DNA of 64,000 nt from Batillaria attramentaria (GCA_018292915.2 JACVVK020000170.1:980001-1044000); one strand, 5' to 3'. Numbered from the stretch's first letter, positions 31,850 through 42,948 are shown. A program made the numbers and translations. The notes: generated by a model from the sequence alone, not told the origin.

Positions 31850-33395
31850 CCCCCATCACCAATGCAAGACCGGTCTGGAATTAAAAGTCCTCATAAATAT
31901 TCAGTCGACTGTTCCTGGCCTGGAGTTAAAATAGCTTTTAAAATGCAAATAAAATTGATGATAATTGTACATGGAACACGCACGCGTTAATGAGAGACAG
32001 ACAGAGACATGGGACAGACAGGAGAGAGAGAGAGAGAGTTACGTTTGTCAACACAGTTCAAACGGATGCGTCTGATTTCTACTGACAATGGCCGACTCCA
32101 CTCCTGTCAATCAAAAGGGTCGGGCCCTCAGAATTCAGCCAATCGCGTCCCGCGGCATAATGTGCACAACACATGGCATGGTCTGGCAAACTTTTTGCCA
32201 GACACTACAACGAGGGAAGCACGTGTACAGTTTGATACGACTGAAACATGGAAAGAAAGCAGTAAGTCCATTGACGTCATTTGAGGAAAAGGACCAATCT
32301 CTTACGTCAATCTCTTTCATCTTGAAATCACCCCTTTTCCCATACAGTGACGTCAAAATACTGTATTTTGCCATTTGTTTGACCTAGTTGTAATTGCTGT
32401 TTGTTCTCTACGCTTTATTTTTTTTTTTTTTTTAATCGGGAGTTCGAGAAATTAGCATGAGGGTGCAGCGTCTCCTGCATGTCCTGGGTTTATGCCGCCC
32501 CGTAGACCAGTTTGCATCCTTATCCAACGTTACATTTTTGTTTTTGTTTTTTCATGTAGTGCAGGCACACTCAGCCGCGAATCAGTCTTTGTGGCTTACG
32601 CGGCTTTAACTCACTCACTCACTCACCCAATGCACGGCAGAGTAAAGGAGCGGGGCTTTGCCGGCCTTGGGGCTTGCCGAGTGGAGTCGTCTATTGTTGT
32701 GCTAGATACTACTACACTACTTGATCAGCCGATGCACTCTGCTTTCGTCGGATACTGTTCTTCATCGAATCTCCGAGCTTCAGAATTCACAGGCTCTGCG
32801 GGACTCCAGAATGTCTTTCCCGTTGTGCTAATTTGGGACAGTTCAAGGAAAGGCCTAAAATTGAATTGGACCATTTAAAAATGCACGTCCCCGAACTGAG
32901 GAGCTGGGGAATATGAAGTCCACCCCCCTTTTCCGGCGAAAATGAAGTTCCGATAATGAACCGAAATGGCGGCTACAGATAATTATGTCCCTCTCAGCCC
33001 CCGTCCTGACGTGATCGTCGCCCTTGCCGGGCCGTGTCCCGCGTGAGGGCGCCACCGCTTTGCTGCACGTCTGATTGATGGAGGCCCAAAATGGCGGGGA
33101 CAAGCGTCACCCATATTAGATTTTAGCGCGACACCAGGGCAGCCAAGTCTCTCGATGATTCTGGTCCGGCTTTTCCTGCTTTGGCAGCTGTCGGCTTGCG
33201 TTGTCCAACACAGTCTGCAATTAAGGTTCACGCGGGGGTTTTCCCGTTGCCTTTTATTGCTAGGACATTGTCACATTGTCACAACTTCCCGTGTCGCTTG
33301 GCAAAGTCGAACAGTTAATTTTCGCAGGACTTTCTTCTGTATCACAAATTTGTGCAACACATTACAAAACCACCCGAAAACTAGCAAGATCTTCG
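31850..33395. other. Stretch without recognised gene; YY1-like motifs
   Basis: No exon was recognised. Two ATGGCGG motifs (GAAATGGCGGC near 32964 and AAAATGGCGGGG near 33090) resemble YY1 sites. A CCAATCG near 32139 and a T16 run at 32419-32434 are also present. Confidence 0.35.
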
Positions 33396-33398
33396 GCT

Positions 33399-33443
33399 GG
33401 GCCCGTATGTAAAACTCGAGGTTAATTTTACCCACGGCTATAA
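33399..33443. mobile_element. MITE-G end fragment
   Basis: GGGCCCGTATGTAAAACTCG, AGGTTAATTTTACCCACGGC, then unrelated DNA. Confidence 0.7.
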
Positions 33444-33525
33444 AATACCTTTTTACCACGTGCAATATCAGTGTGTAATGAACTTCTAACACGATGATTA
33501 AAATTTTACTTCAGATTCCACGTTC

Positions 33526-33526
<1 letters not shown>

Positions 33527-33599
<73 letters not shown>
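33527..33599. repeat. (GT)n microsatellite
   Basis: About 36 GT units. Confidence 0.97.
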
Positions 33600-33600
<1 letters not shown>

Positions 33601-33629
33601 TTGAACATGAGAGGTCAGATTTATAAATA

Positions 33630-33758
33630 TCTTAAGTTAAGCAAAGATATGTCATTAATTCCTAAGTCTTGCCATGTCTTATTGTCTAGTTGCATTTTGG
33701 GCAAAAGCAGTTTCCCCTTTAGGGATGAATAAAGTGTTTTCAATCAGTCAATCAATCG

Positions 33759-33799
<41 letters not shown>
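33630..33799 (+). repeat. Retroelement 3' end with (CAAT)n tail
   Basis: AAAGCAGTTTCCCCTTTAGG, then GATGAATAAAGTG (a polyadenylation-like AATAAA), followed by about 12 CAAT units (33749-33799). The family is not identified. Confidence 0.6.
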
Positions 33800-33801
<2 letters not shown>

Positions 33802-34012
33802 CACGATTTCGTGAAATGCAGTCAGCAAGCTGGAAATCGTAAACCGTTTGACGCTTCGAAAGAGCAAATGCAATCCCCCCCCCCCCCCCAACTGAAAAAA
33901 AGGGTACCTTCTGCGACAAGCCCTGAAGAGCATGCAAAACGCATATTAAGTAATTAGTCTTGTCTAAGTGTTCATGTTGGTGGAACTAATACAAATGAGA
34001 CTTTTTGATCAT

Positions 34013-34013
<1 letters not shown>

Positions 34014-34062
<49 letters not shown>

Positions 34063-34066
34063 GCGT
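34014..34066. repeat. (GT)n array directly before a WD40 exon
   Basis: About 22 GT units, then GTGCGTGTGCGTGCAG, which supplies the splice acceptor at 34070. There is no pyrimidine tract between the array and the exon. Confidence 0.95.
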
Positions 34067-34070
34067 GCAG

Positions 34071-34189
34071 GTGAACTTCTGCACTGTCTACAGGGCGAGC
34101 ACCTGGGCGTGGTCCGCTGCCTGCACATCAACAACGAGCGACTGGTCAGCGGAGGGGATCAGAAGAAAATATGCATCTGGGACTACAGG
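34071..34189 (+). CDS. WD40-repeat protein, next internal exon
   Basis: The 119-nt exon begins in phase 1 (completing Gly from GAA G|GT) and codes 39 further residues. It opens ELLHCLQGEHLGVVRCL, the G-H...V-x-C-L part of a WD40 blade, and closes RLVSGGDQKKICIWDY, giving S-G-G-D and I-W-D-Y. Both are textbook WD40 features, and the spacing to the blade at 288-363 is normal. The acceptor is GTGCGTGCAG after a (GT)n array. The donor is probably GTCAGA at 34190 (phase 0), a weak site. The protein is likely a beta-propeller scaffold; which one is not clear from two blades. A codon-level reading through 34190 also stays open, so the 3' border is the least certain point. Confidence 0.82.
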
Positions 34190-34318
34190 GTCAGAGCTCA
34201 TCAGTCATTATACTTATGGTGTTTTGAGTTTTGTTGTTGTTGTTGTTGTTGTTGTTGTTTTTTTCCAGCTAGTGCATGAGACTGTCATTGTCTGTTGTGT
34301 GTGTCCCTCGGCCTTTGT

Positions 34319-34435
34319 TCGAATCCCGGCTGGGGCCAGATATTTGTGCTGGCCTTTCTCTCGTTTCCCCGTCTTTGATATCACCCTTACGTGGTGGGAA
34401 AGGACGTTAAACTCCCAAACAACCCAACAACCCAA
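34319..34435 (+). repeat. SINE-A, 5'-truncated at the B box, 14-bp duplication
   Basis: Starts TCGAATCCCGGCTGGGGCC and runs to AACCCAACAACCCAA. CCCTCGGCCTTTGT flanks it at 34305-34318 and 34436-34449. Confidence 0.9.
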
Positions 34436-34472
34436 CCCTCGGCCTTTGTCTGTCCATCTGTAGGCATCTATA

Positions 34473-34720
34473 GGCTGATCCCTGAAAAGCCCAGGCAAAA
34501 ATCGCAGTTTCAATTGAAATCTTCAGATCACTAGAAGCCACTTCAAGCCACGATTATGCAATCTGCGGTGGTCTCCGGCCTAGCGGGGAAGCCCCACGCC
34601 TTGCATAGTTGTGGCTTGAAGTGGCTGCTACCGGTGTGCAGTGGTTTGTTCTTTTTAACCAGTCCTATCGTATAGTGGGAAGGGGGGGGGGGGGGCGGCT
34701 TGGGCTTGGGCTCTTAAGAG
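34473..34720. mobile_element. MITE-T copy 3 (inverted)
   Basis: Inverted relative to the other two: GAAATCTTCAGATCACTAG, AAGCCACTTCAAGCCACGAT, TTGTTCTTTTTAACCAGTCC and the end CTCTTAAGAG at 34711-34720. The TTAA border is decayed (TTAT at 34721). Confidence 0.65.
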
Positions 34721-34764
34721 TTATAGAGATTTTCGGTCAGTGGATGGATGTGGCCTAGTGTTGT

Positions 34765-34835
<71 letters not shown>

Positions 34836-34962
34836 ATTCTTCTTCTTTGTTTTCGTTGTTGTTTGGGGTTTTTTGTTTGTTTGTTTGTTTTTGTTTTTGT
34901 TTTTTCGTTTGTTCCTCTTTTTTTTCTTTTTTCTTTTTTTTTTCCTGGGGGGGGGGGGGGGG
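34765..34962. repeat. (GT)n array and a T-to-G homopolymer switch
   Basis: (GT)n at 34765-34832. A T-rich stretch then ends in G16 at 34947-34962. Confidence 0.93.
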
Positions 34963-35904
34963 TTGAGGGGTTGTGGGTTGGAAGGGAAGACAGTGTATAG
35001 GACTAGGAGTGGGCAAGGCGGGGGTTGAGGACTCGTCTTTTGCTTTGGGAAGCGTCCTCTGCATTCACGAATTGGCGACTAAACGTATGGAACTTGTGCC
35101 GAGCAGCTCAGCTTTCTGAGTAATCACCGGATAATCATTTTATGAACTTTGGCTCTTACACCCACAAATCTCACAATAGCCATTCTCGAATCCCTTTCGA
35201 GGTTCGTTCAACCACAACCTTGCCAGTTCCTTTCCCAGAAGCACGGACTGCCGATTTTCCCAAGTCCCTCAAGAAAATCTTCAAAAAAAAACTAAAAAAA
35301 AAACTTCCCATGTCAAAAACATACGGCGAAGCCTTGCCATTTTACCTCATCTTATGTCCATCAAATGCCCGTGAACTCTCCACGAACCGCTTTTACACTT
35401 TCATTCAGACCATGTCTCCCCTAATCTTGCCCCGCCAGTGGAACAGAAGAAAATATAGCGCGTCTTTTGTGTCCGGCAAAATGTTTGAGCAGTGGGACGT
35501 CGATACGCCTTCCCCTCCCCGCAATTCTGATTCAATTATGCGTTTGGAAACATAATGCATTCGCGGCAATTACCACTTCAGCTGGGGAAATTCTTCACCG
35601 GCCCGCGAGAGGGAGAAGAGAGCCGCCGAGTGCGGCCCTTGGACGTCTCCGGTGACCTCGGCTAATCGATCACAGAGCCCCCTGGTGGCAGCGTCACACT
35701 GCGGCAAGGGTAGGCAACCCCGGCCTCCTGGCTGTCGTGGGGACCGGCATGGGATCTGCGCAACGTCAACGTTCTGCAATGAGATAATGATATTACACCC
35801 AGTCGGATAACACACGCACACCCTACACCCATCCCGGCCCCACGCTCAGATCCGTCCTCTCCATCACTACGGCTTTCACTGAGACCATTGTCCCCCCCCC
35901 CCCC

Positions 35905-35952
<48 letters not shown>

Positions 35953-36580
35953 CAACACAAAAGTATGTTTTCACCATTGTGAAGAAAGAAAGAAAACAGA
36001 AAGACCGAAGAAAAAAGAAAGCGAAACGAAACAAAGAAAGAGCAACAACGGGTGTCCACAGTATTCACTTACCCCCCCCCCCCCCTCCACCCCACCCCGG
36101 ATAAAGTTTAAAGTTTAAAGTTTTAAAGTTTAAAGTCAAATACTGCTCTAGTTGTCCGACTGAGGCAGACATGTGGCAAGGGAAATAAATACCTTGTATA
36201 CGTTATTTTTCGATATTATCAAACTTAAGACACTGACATGCTGTCGGAATACGTTATTATCCATGTAACTCGTAAACATAATGATCTTTTCGTCTGGTTT
36301 ACTCTTACCTTGTGGTACATGTTTTACCCAGTGTTCGAATATTCATTCATCCATTTCATGACATTCAGAATCATTAAAAAATAACTATATAACGTCCTTG
36401 ATGCCTTGTTATGTCGGCAAACGTGTTGTCTTCATCAGAACGTCCATATATTGACATGGTGAAACAATTTGAAAATGCACGGAAACAAATCCCTATGACT
36501 TGTTTTCTTGGGAGGAAAAAAAAGAAGAAGAAAAGAACCGTTAGTGACTCCTGCGACTAAAATCGTCACTTCACCTTCTT
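34963..36580. other. Stretch without recognised gene
   Basis: A 137-residue frame at 35142 has no recognisable domain. C18 followed by (AC)n at 35892-35949, C14 near 36071 and a TTTAAAG-like heptamer array at 36105-36136 are present. The heptamers could be the 3' tail of a minus-strand retroelement. Confidence 0.45.
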
Positions 36581-36582
36581 GC

Positions 36583-36700
36583 GGGGAGCCAGGATAGTCA
36601 AGCGCTGAAGCGCACTGGACTTTCAGTGCTCGGGGTCGTGAGTTTGAATCCCGGCTGGGGCCGAATATTTGTGCTGGCCTTCTCGTTGCCCCGTCTTTGA
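36583..36700 (+). repeat. SINE-A (older), 5' part
   Basis: A diverged head (GGAGCCAGGATAGTCAAGCG) and a normal body up to TGCCCCGTCTTTGA, where a second SINE-A is inserted. The rest is at 36877-36925. Confidence 0.88.
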
Positions 36701-36876
36701 GGGGAGCCGGGGTGGCCGAATGGTAGAGCGTCGGACTTGTAATGCTCGGGTCGTGAGTTCGCATCCCGGCTGGGGCCAAATATTTGTGCTGGCTTTTTCA
36801 TCGTTGCCCCGTCTTTGATATCACCCGTGTGTGGCGGAAAAGGACGTTAAAACCCCAAACACACACCCACCCACCC
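36701..36876 (+). repeat. SINE-A (younger), inserted in another SINE-A
   Basis: Full length. TGCCCCGTCTTTGA, which is text of the older SINE, flanks it at 36687-36700 and 36877-36890 as a perfect 14-bp duplication. Confidence 0.93.
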
Positions 36877-36925
36877 TGCCCCGTCTTTGATATCACCCTT
36901 ACGTGGTGGAAAAGGCCACTACACA
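36877..36925 (+). repeat. SINE-A (older), 3' part
   Basis: TGCCCCGTCTTTGATATCAC then ACGTGGTGGAAAAGG, after which similarity stops. Confidence 0.8.
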
Positions 36926-37148
36926 GCCACGCACTCACCTCTTTGCATGCCAGTCACTCGTCAGGAGAAGACGTAAGACATAAAATTACAAGATTCCAGT
37001 CCACATGTCTTCAAGGCCAAAAACATGCATCTACATATTACATGGCTGCTGGAGGGGGGGGGGGAGGTGTTGGGGAAGGGGAGCTGTGGGGGGGGGGATA
37101 ATAAACTTTGCCGCTTTCCGGCTAACAATACTTATCTATCACTGCCTT

Positions 37149-38325
37149 CTCCAGTGCCAGTGGTCGAGATGGACGTTGGTAGCCGGGCAGCCCTGGATGC
37201 TTATTGTATGGTTGTGACAATCGGTCAAAAGTCAAAAGTCAAAATGTTTATTCCTGTACTCCCTTCTTAGGTGTGGAGGAAATGCGGAAAATCAGAGCGA
37301 ACGTGAATGCTCTGAATAATTATACAACTGTTACACAACTGTACAAAGGACAGGATAAAAACACACGAACATATACATGCGTTCCATACATACATACATA
37401 CATACTGTGCACATTTTACATAATAACACATGTACATATAACAGACTAACTACCAAAATATGAGCAAAGGAAGGAAAATCTAAAGGCTGCAAGAGAGAGA
37501 GAGAGAGAGAGAGGCCGTGAAGCGTGGTCTGCCTCGTTGTTCTCCAAACCAGGTGTCTCCTCTGTTGAGGCTGTTGGCCACAGGAACCGTGGTCGTGGGG
37601 CTATCCTCGAGGACTGACACAGCAAACTCCAGTGCCAGTGGTCGAGATGGACGTTGGTAGCCGGGCAGCCCTGGATGCTTATTGTATGGTTGTGACAATC
37701 GGTCAAAAGTCAAAAGTCAAAATGTTTATTCCTGTACTCCCTTCTTAGGTGTGGAGGAAATGCGGAAAATCAGAGCGAACGTGAATGCTCTGAATAATTA
37801 TACAACTGTTACACAACTGTACAAAGGACAGGATAAAAACACACGAACATATACATGCGTTCCATACATACATACATACATACTGTGCACATTTTACATA
37901 ATAACACATGTACATATAACAGACTAACTACCAAAATATGAGCAAAGGAAGGAAAATCTAAAGGCTGCAAGAGAGAGAGAGAGAGAGAGAGGCCGTGAAG
38001 CGTGGTCTGCCTCGTTGTTCTCCAAACCAGGTGTCTCCTCTGTTGAGGCTGTTGGCCACAGGAACCGTGGTCGTGGGGCTATCCTCGAGGACTGACACAG
38101 CAAACTCCAGTGCCAGTGGTCGAGATGGACGTTGGTAGCCGGGCAGCCCTGGATGCTTATTGTATGGTTGTGACAATCGGTCAAAAGTCAAAAGTCAAAA
38201 TGTTTATTCCTGTACTCCCTTCTTAGGTGTGGAGGAAATGCGGAAAATCAGAGCGAACGTGAATGCTCTGAATAATTATACAACTGTTACACAACTGTAC
38301 AAAGGACAGGATAAAAACACACGAA
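37149..38325. repeat. 478-bp tandem repeat, ~2.5 near-identical copies
   Basis: CCAGTGCCAGTGGTCGAG starts units at 37151, 37629 and 38107. The two full copies give the same 81-residue and 86-residue frames on both strands, so they are nearly or wholly identical. Each unit contains GGTCAAAAGTCAAAAGTC, and inverted an AATAAACATTTTGAC end, resembling a minus-strand retroelement 3' end with a TTTTGAC heptamer tail. It also contains (GA)n. The frames are not supported as genes. Confidence 0.93.
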
Positions 38326-39386
38326 GAGTACAATAACACTGAGAAACGTGCACAAAGTCAGGCGTTAACTAATTTGCGAAATATGCAAGTCTCATAACAC
38401 TTTACTGTTTTTTGTTAAACTTGGCTAGGTTAAGGCGGCATTGCTTTCTTTGACATTTCCATGGACATCAATCGGCAAAAGTTACAAGCTGACACTGGTC
38501 TGCTACTGAGTGTCACTCACGGTCTTTGAGGACGTCAACCGTCCCGCGTGGCAGTTGGTGAACTTCACCCGGTGTCAACAACGCACGACAACTGCCTAGT
38601 ATAATCCCGGCTTTCAACTGGCCACTGCGGAGCGCCACAGTGCTGTCCAAAGTTGTGACACAGTTGTGATTTGGGGGTTTCCGCCGCTGTGGCGTCATCA
38701 TAGCAACCTGGATTTCAAATAGCCACAACTGTGACTGTGGTTTCCACAACAGATTCTGACTGGCTGTACTACGTCACTCCGGCGGCGCGCAAACTGTGAC
38801 ATGGCGGACAGTGCATGTTCAATCGGTTTGTCACCGAGCACAGCTGTGTTCAGTTTAGTAGTTAGTAGACACACCGAGCGCAATAGTTACTGAGTGCGCT
38901 GAACTAACTCTGTGTCATAGGTTGCAAGTAGCGCCGGCACGCCAACTTTGGTCTAAACTGAACTCGACTGAAAGCCATCTCTACAGTCATTCAGAAAAAT
39001 AAGGACCTAAGCGCGGTGGATTTAATAAGCGCTTACGACCTTTTCCGTATGATGGTAGATAGCCCGCCCACTACATACCACAGTCAAGGTAAAACAAAAG
39101 ACTCGGTAAACAGTCGTGCTAAGAGAAATAACCGCGCACATTCAGTTTCTGGTTGTTATCGAGTTTGCCACGACTGGAATGTTAAGGCGAGCGTTATCCT
39201 GACACACAGACGCCATCCTTTCTTTAGCACCGCATAATATACGTCATATTTCCCGGCGCTCAGCTGACCTTTGGGGCCCTGCATCCATAATATCAAACGG
39301 GTATAAGCTCAAGTATTCGTACATTCTGCTCAGAAACAGTGAGTAACTTGAAAAGGGGAAGGTTTGTGTAGAAACAGAGCAACATG
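38326..39386. other. Stretch without recognised gene
   Basis: No exon was recognised. CTAAGCGCGGTGGATTTAAT (39007) recurs in similar form at 4445 and 60183. An ATGGCGG motif lies at about 38800. Confidence 0.45.
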
Positions 39387-39439
39387 GGGGGTGGGTGGGT
39401 GTTTGGGGGTTTAACCGCGTCCTTTTCCACCACATACGG
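39387..39439 (-). repeat. SINE-A tail fragment
   Basis: GGGTGGGTGGGTGTTTGGGG, then TTTAACCGCGTCCTTTTCCA and CCACATACGG. The rest of the element is missing. Confidence 0.75.
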
Positions 39440-39572
39440 CAGAGCGGCTTGGAACCGGCTTACAAAGCCGCAAGTTAACTCTTACCAGTTCAGCCATTTT
39501 GGACAAAAGTGCTCCCAAATACCACAACCACTCCACATCCTAGGCTCATGTTTTGTCATTTCTACTCAAACT

Positions 39573-39743
39573 GGGGAGCCGGGGTGGTCGAATGGTAGAG
39601 CGTTGGACTTCTAATGCTCGGGTCGTGAGTTCGATCCCGACTGGGGCCAAATATGTGTGCTGGCTTTTTCATCGTTGCCCTGTCTTTGATATCACCCTAT
39701 GTGGTGGAAAAGGACGTTAAACCCCAAACACCCACCCACCCCC
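39573..39743 (+). repeat. SINE-A with 12-bp target duplication
   Basis: Full length. TCTACTCAAACT flanks it at 39561-39572 and 39744-39755. Confidence 0.92.
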
Positions 39744-40275
39744 TCTACTCAAACTAACAGATTGCTATGAGTATTTTTAAGTGCCGAATAAACGGTAAGC
39801 TTCAAGAATTATACAGTAATTCTTTGTCAGGGACTGGCCGGGATGAATCATCCGACTCAGTTCAGAGTCGGATGTTAAGGGGAGTGAACTGGAAAGAGTT
39901 TTAATCAAAGGGGCATGACTTAAAATCTCAATACGCCATATGACTCTGGCAGGCATACAAAAGCGTGTAGACCACTTTTCACCGAGTGTTCTTCATCTGT
40001 GTATCAGAATCACTGAGTCACTTGAGTCACAATAAAGCATCTGAAATCATTGTGGTGACTCTGGTGGCGTGTATATTGTTCTTGAGTGGACTGTAGGCTC
40101 ATATATAGACGGATTTCTCTGATAGTAAGTCATGAAAATTGTCGCGGTGGTCAAATGAAACATTTTTCTCTCTTGCAAACAGCCTTACAGCTTCCAATAC
40201 TGCGGTCTCCCATTCAGTGGTGTTCCGAGGCTTTCAGTTTTCCCCATAAAATTTTCAATCCTGCCATATTTACGC

Positions 40276-40476
40276 GGGTGGGTGGGTGGGTGGGGTGGGT
40301 CTTGTGGGGGCGGGGGGGGGGGGGGGGTAACGTCCTTTTCCACCACATACGAATGATATCAAAGACGGGGCAACGATGAAAAAGCCAGCACAAATATTTG
40401 GCCCCAGCTGGGATACGAACTCACGGCCCGAGCATTAGAAGTCCAGCGCTCTACCATTCGGCCACCCCGGTTCCCC
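40276..40476 (-). repeat. SINE-A with 12-bp target duplication and G16 run
   Basis: Full minus copy with an expanded tail (GGGTGGG repeats and a G17 run near 40312-40327). CCATATTTACGC flanks it at 40264-40275 and 40477-40488. Confidence 0.9.
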
Positions 40477-40540
40477 CCATATTTACGCAGTTTGGTAGAT
40501 CTAGACGTACACATGAAAAATATTAGGTTTACAGTATACA

Positions 40541-40590
40541 GTGGGTGGGTGTTTGAGAGTTGAACGCCCTTTTCCATCACGTATGGGTGA
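40541..40590 (-). repeat. SINE-A tail fragment
   Basis: GTGGGTGGGTGTTTGAGAGT, then TGAACGCCCTTTTCCATCAC. Confidence 0.7.
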
Positions 40591-41088
40591 ATTACAGTAT
40601 GGAGAAAAAAATGCGTGTTACACTGGCTAAGAGAAACCGGAGTCAGTAAAAGAACATTTGTGGGTGTTTGTTACGATCAATTTTTTTTAATCCGCTCGCA
40701 AAAACGGAACAGCAGCTTGAAAATGTAATGAAATTGGCGAAATGTTTTTAGATTTAAAAAAAAAAAGCAGGAAGGATTTTAAAAACTTTTTTTAAAGGGA
40801 AAAACGAACACGTGATTTCCTGTAGCTCGCGCTGTGCTGGCAGTGGCAGCTGAGTGGATTAATTCATCATGCAATTTAAAAAAAAAAAGTGACACGTACC
40901 GCTGAGGTTCGCTTGCTCCGTCTCTACTCCGGGTTTGTTTAGCCAGCAAAATGATCTCTGTTGCATGTTACGCAATAACGCTCTTACATCAGTCCGGCAG
41001 ATCATGTTACTTTTTTTTATTTCTCCTCCCCACCCCACCCACCCCCACCCCCTTTTTTTTAGTTATGGGGCGACACACAGAAATACAT

Positions 41089-41207
41089 AGGGGGTGGGTG
41101 GGTGTTTGGGGGTTTAACGTCCTTTTCCACCAGATGCGGGTGATATCAAAGACTGGGCAACGATGAAAAGGTCAGCACAAAGCCCCAGCCGGGACTGATA
41201 CGGGGCA
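41089..41207 (-). repeat. SINE-A, 3' part
   Basis: Tail and body to CCCCAGCCGGGACTGATACG. The same CCCCAGCCGGGACTGACACG variant occurs in the copy at 41399. ACACAGAAATACATA (left) and ACACAGAAATATATG (right of 41577) suggest the two belong to one insertion later split or duplicated. Confidence 0.75.
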
Positions 41208-41212
41208 TGTAG

Positions 41213-41395
41213 CCACGATTCCTCTAAATATAGTACAGATTTTTTCCCCTTTTTAACAGTGTGTGCAGAGTAATAAAACAAAACGGCAATCTGGGGCTGT
41301 TAGTTGGCTTTGTCAATAAGTTTCATGCCAGGTAATAGTAAAAACAGTGAAAAATAACATGGCGTGTGGATGTTTTGTATTCATGCGCGGCCGCG
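41213..41395 (+). repeat. Dispersed repeat F, copy 1
   Basis: CCTCTAAATATAGTACAGA, GTGTGCAGAGTAATAAAACA, AAACGGCAATCTGGGGCTGT, AATAAGTTTCATGCCAGGTA and GTATTCATGCGCGG are matched in inverse at 55280-55470. The family is unknown. Confidence 0.82.
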
Positions 41396-41398
41396 GGT

Positions 41399-41577
41399 AG
41401 TGGGTGGGGTGGGTGTCAGTTTGGGGGTTTGACGTCCTTTTCCACCACATGCGGGTGATGTCAAAGACGGGGCAACGATAAAAAAAAGCCAGCACAAAGC
41501 CCCAGCCGGGACTGACACGAACTCACGACCCGAGCATTAGTAGTCCAACGCTCTACCATTCGACCACCCCGGCTCCC
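41399..41577 (-). repeat. SINE-A, full minus copy
   Basis: GTGGGTGGGGTGGGTGTCAG tail to the CCCCGGCTCCCC head. Confidence 0.85.
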
Positions 41578-42136
41578 CACACAGAAATATATGCATTATC
41601 GTGTTTTGTCATCATATATCAGTAACTGCAAACATATTTGACAATGGTATGCATTACTATTAGGTATAGTGTACAGTCATACCAGAACAGTTGCTTGCAG
41701 TACTAAGTGTTCGGTTGGAGGGGGCGGGGTGAAGGGGGGGGGGGGGCTATGGACAGTCTGCTGTTCAGTGTTGCTTTCAGTTTCACTTACATTTACCTAT
41801 AGTTACAATCACAAGGGATCATGTTACTTTGCACACTCGCCGGAACAAAACCCATGAAGATATTTAGTTTATTGAGCACTTGGTAAACATCTGAGCGAAT
41901 GGGTAAATAATCCGGCCAAATATAACACTGTAAATCGAAAAAATACACAAAATAGGCGATAGTGATATACCTGTTCAATATCAGTTGTTTGTGAAATATA
42001 TAAAAACAGATTGTTAGATACTTGAGCCGGGGTGACTCATTTCCAGCAGTAATCATCAACAACGTAAGAAAACCCGTATACAATTCTGAGTTGAAACTGA
42101 ATCGCCGAATTACAGTACGCTAAATAAAACCACAGG
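41578..42136. other. Stretch without recognised features
   Basis: No supported gene. A G10 run lies near 41737. Confidence 0.4.
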
Positions 42137-42309
42137 GCCCGTATGTAAAGCTCGAGGTTAATTTAACCTACGGCTACGGGCCTAACCCAGACTAGGACAA
42201 AAGAAACCCCAAAACAAAATTAAATATAAAAAAGGAAGGGAAGAAAGAAAGACAAAAATCCTTTTATAACGGCATAGGCACCTTGCTGGAATGGACCCGC
42301 TTCCTGATT

Positions 42310-42310
<1 letters not shown>
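42137..42310. mobile_element. MITE-G, partial copy cut by (CA)n
   Basis: GGGCCCGTATGTAAAGCTCG through CCAGACTAGGACAAAAGAAA and CTTGCTGGAATGGACCCGC. It stops where a (CA)n array begins at 42313. Confidence 0.8.

Positions 42311-42312
<2 letters not shown>

Positions 42313-42400
<88 letters not shown>
42313..42400. repeat. (CA)n microsatellite
   Basis: About 44 CA units replacing the middle of a MITE-G. Confidence 0.97.
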
Positions 42401-42403
<3 letters not shown>

Positions 42404-42948
42404 TCCTGACTGTATCTGCGCTGTAGTGTCTGCGCTGAGGCTTTACTCGGCGTGGCAAACCCTATTCCCACTAAATTATACAACAACAACATGCCCCTGC
42501 ACTAAATTATAGTGGCCGGTTGGACGGAACTCCCGCGTAAACAAAAACTGTGCGCCGTCCTATCGTGCCAGTTGCCTGCGTTTATGGATCAGCTCGTGAC
42601 TGAACAGACGTGCATTGCCGATAACTAACTAGTGTAAGTCTTTTATATATCATGCTGCTTTTTTTTTCTCATTCGAAGTGTATGTCCCTTTGTATACCTG
42701 TAGGGGTGAGCTTGATCTGTCTCAGGGAGCACCTCTGTAGCCGTTTATGTGTTGTAAATTTTTTCTGTGATTGCTGTTGTGGAATAGACGACTCCAGTCG
42801 ACAAGTCCCGAGGCCAAAGCCGAGCCCCTTTTTACTCTGCCGTGTACTCTGCGACTAAGCATTTAAACGGGTTTCATTGTGTTCCTTTGCTCTTTTTACA
42901 AACCAGTACATGCCTCTGTGAGTGATCAGTTGTCTAATTGTAGCTCTG

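Larger units (their letters stand above)
364..34070 (+). other. 33.7-kb intron of the WD40 gene
   Basis: The interval begins with GTAAGTA and ends with GTGCGTGCAG. The phase of the flanking exons matches (1/1), and the two flanking peptides are consecutive WD40 blades with the usual spacing of about 40 residues. I infer one intron containing all the repeats, LINE fragments and the 5.7-kb transposon between these positions. An unseen small exon inside it cannot be excluded, but none is needed for the propeller spacing. No other coding exon with splice borders was recognised inside, apart from those of the transposon. Confidence 0.7.

Noticed and set aside
35142..35555. 137-residue frame as a host gene
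   Set aside because: No known motif; lysine runs come from A-rich DNA.
37149..38325. CRISPR-like array
   Set aside because: Direct tandem units without spacers in an animal-like genome.
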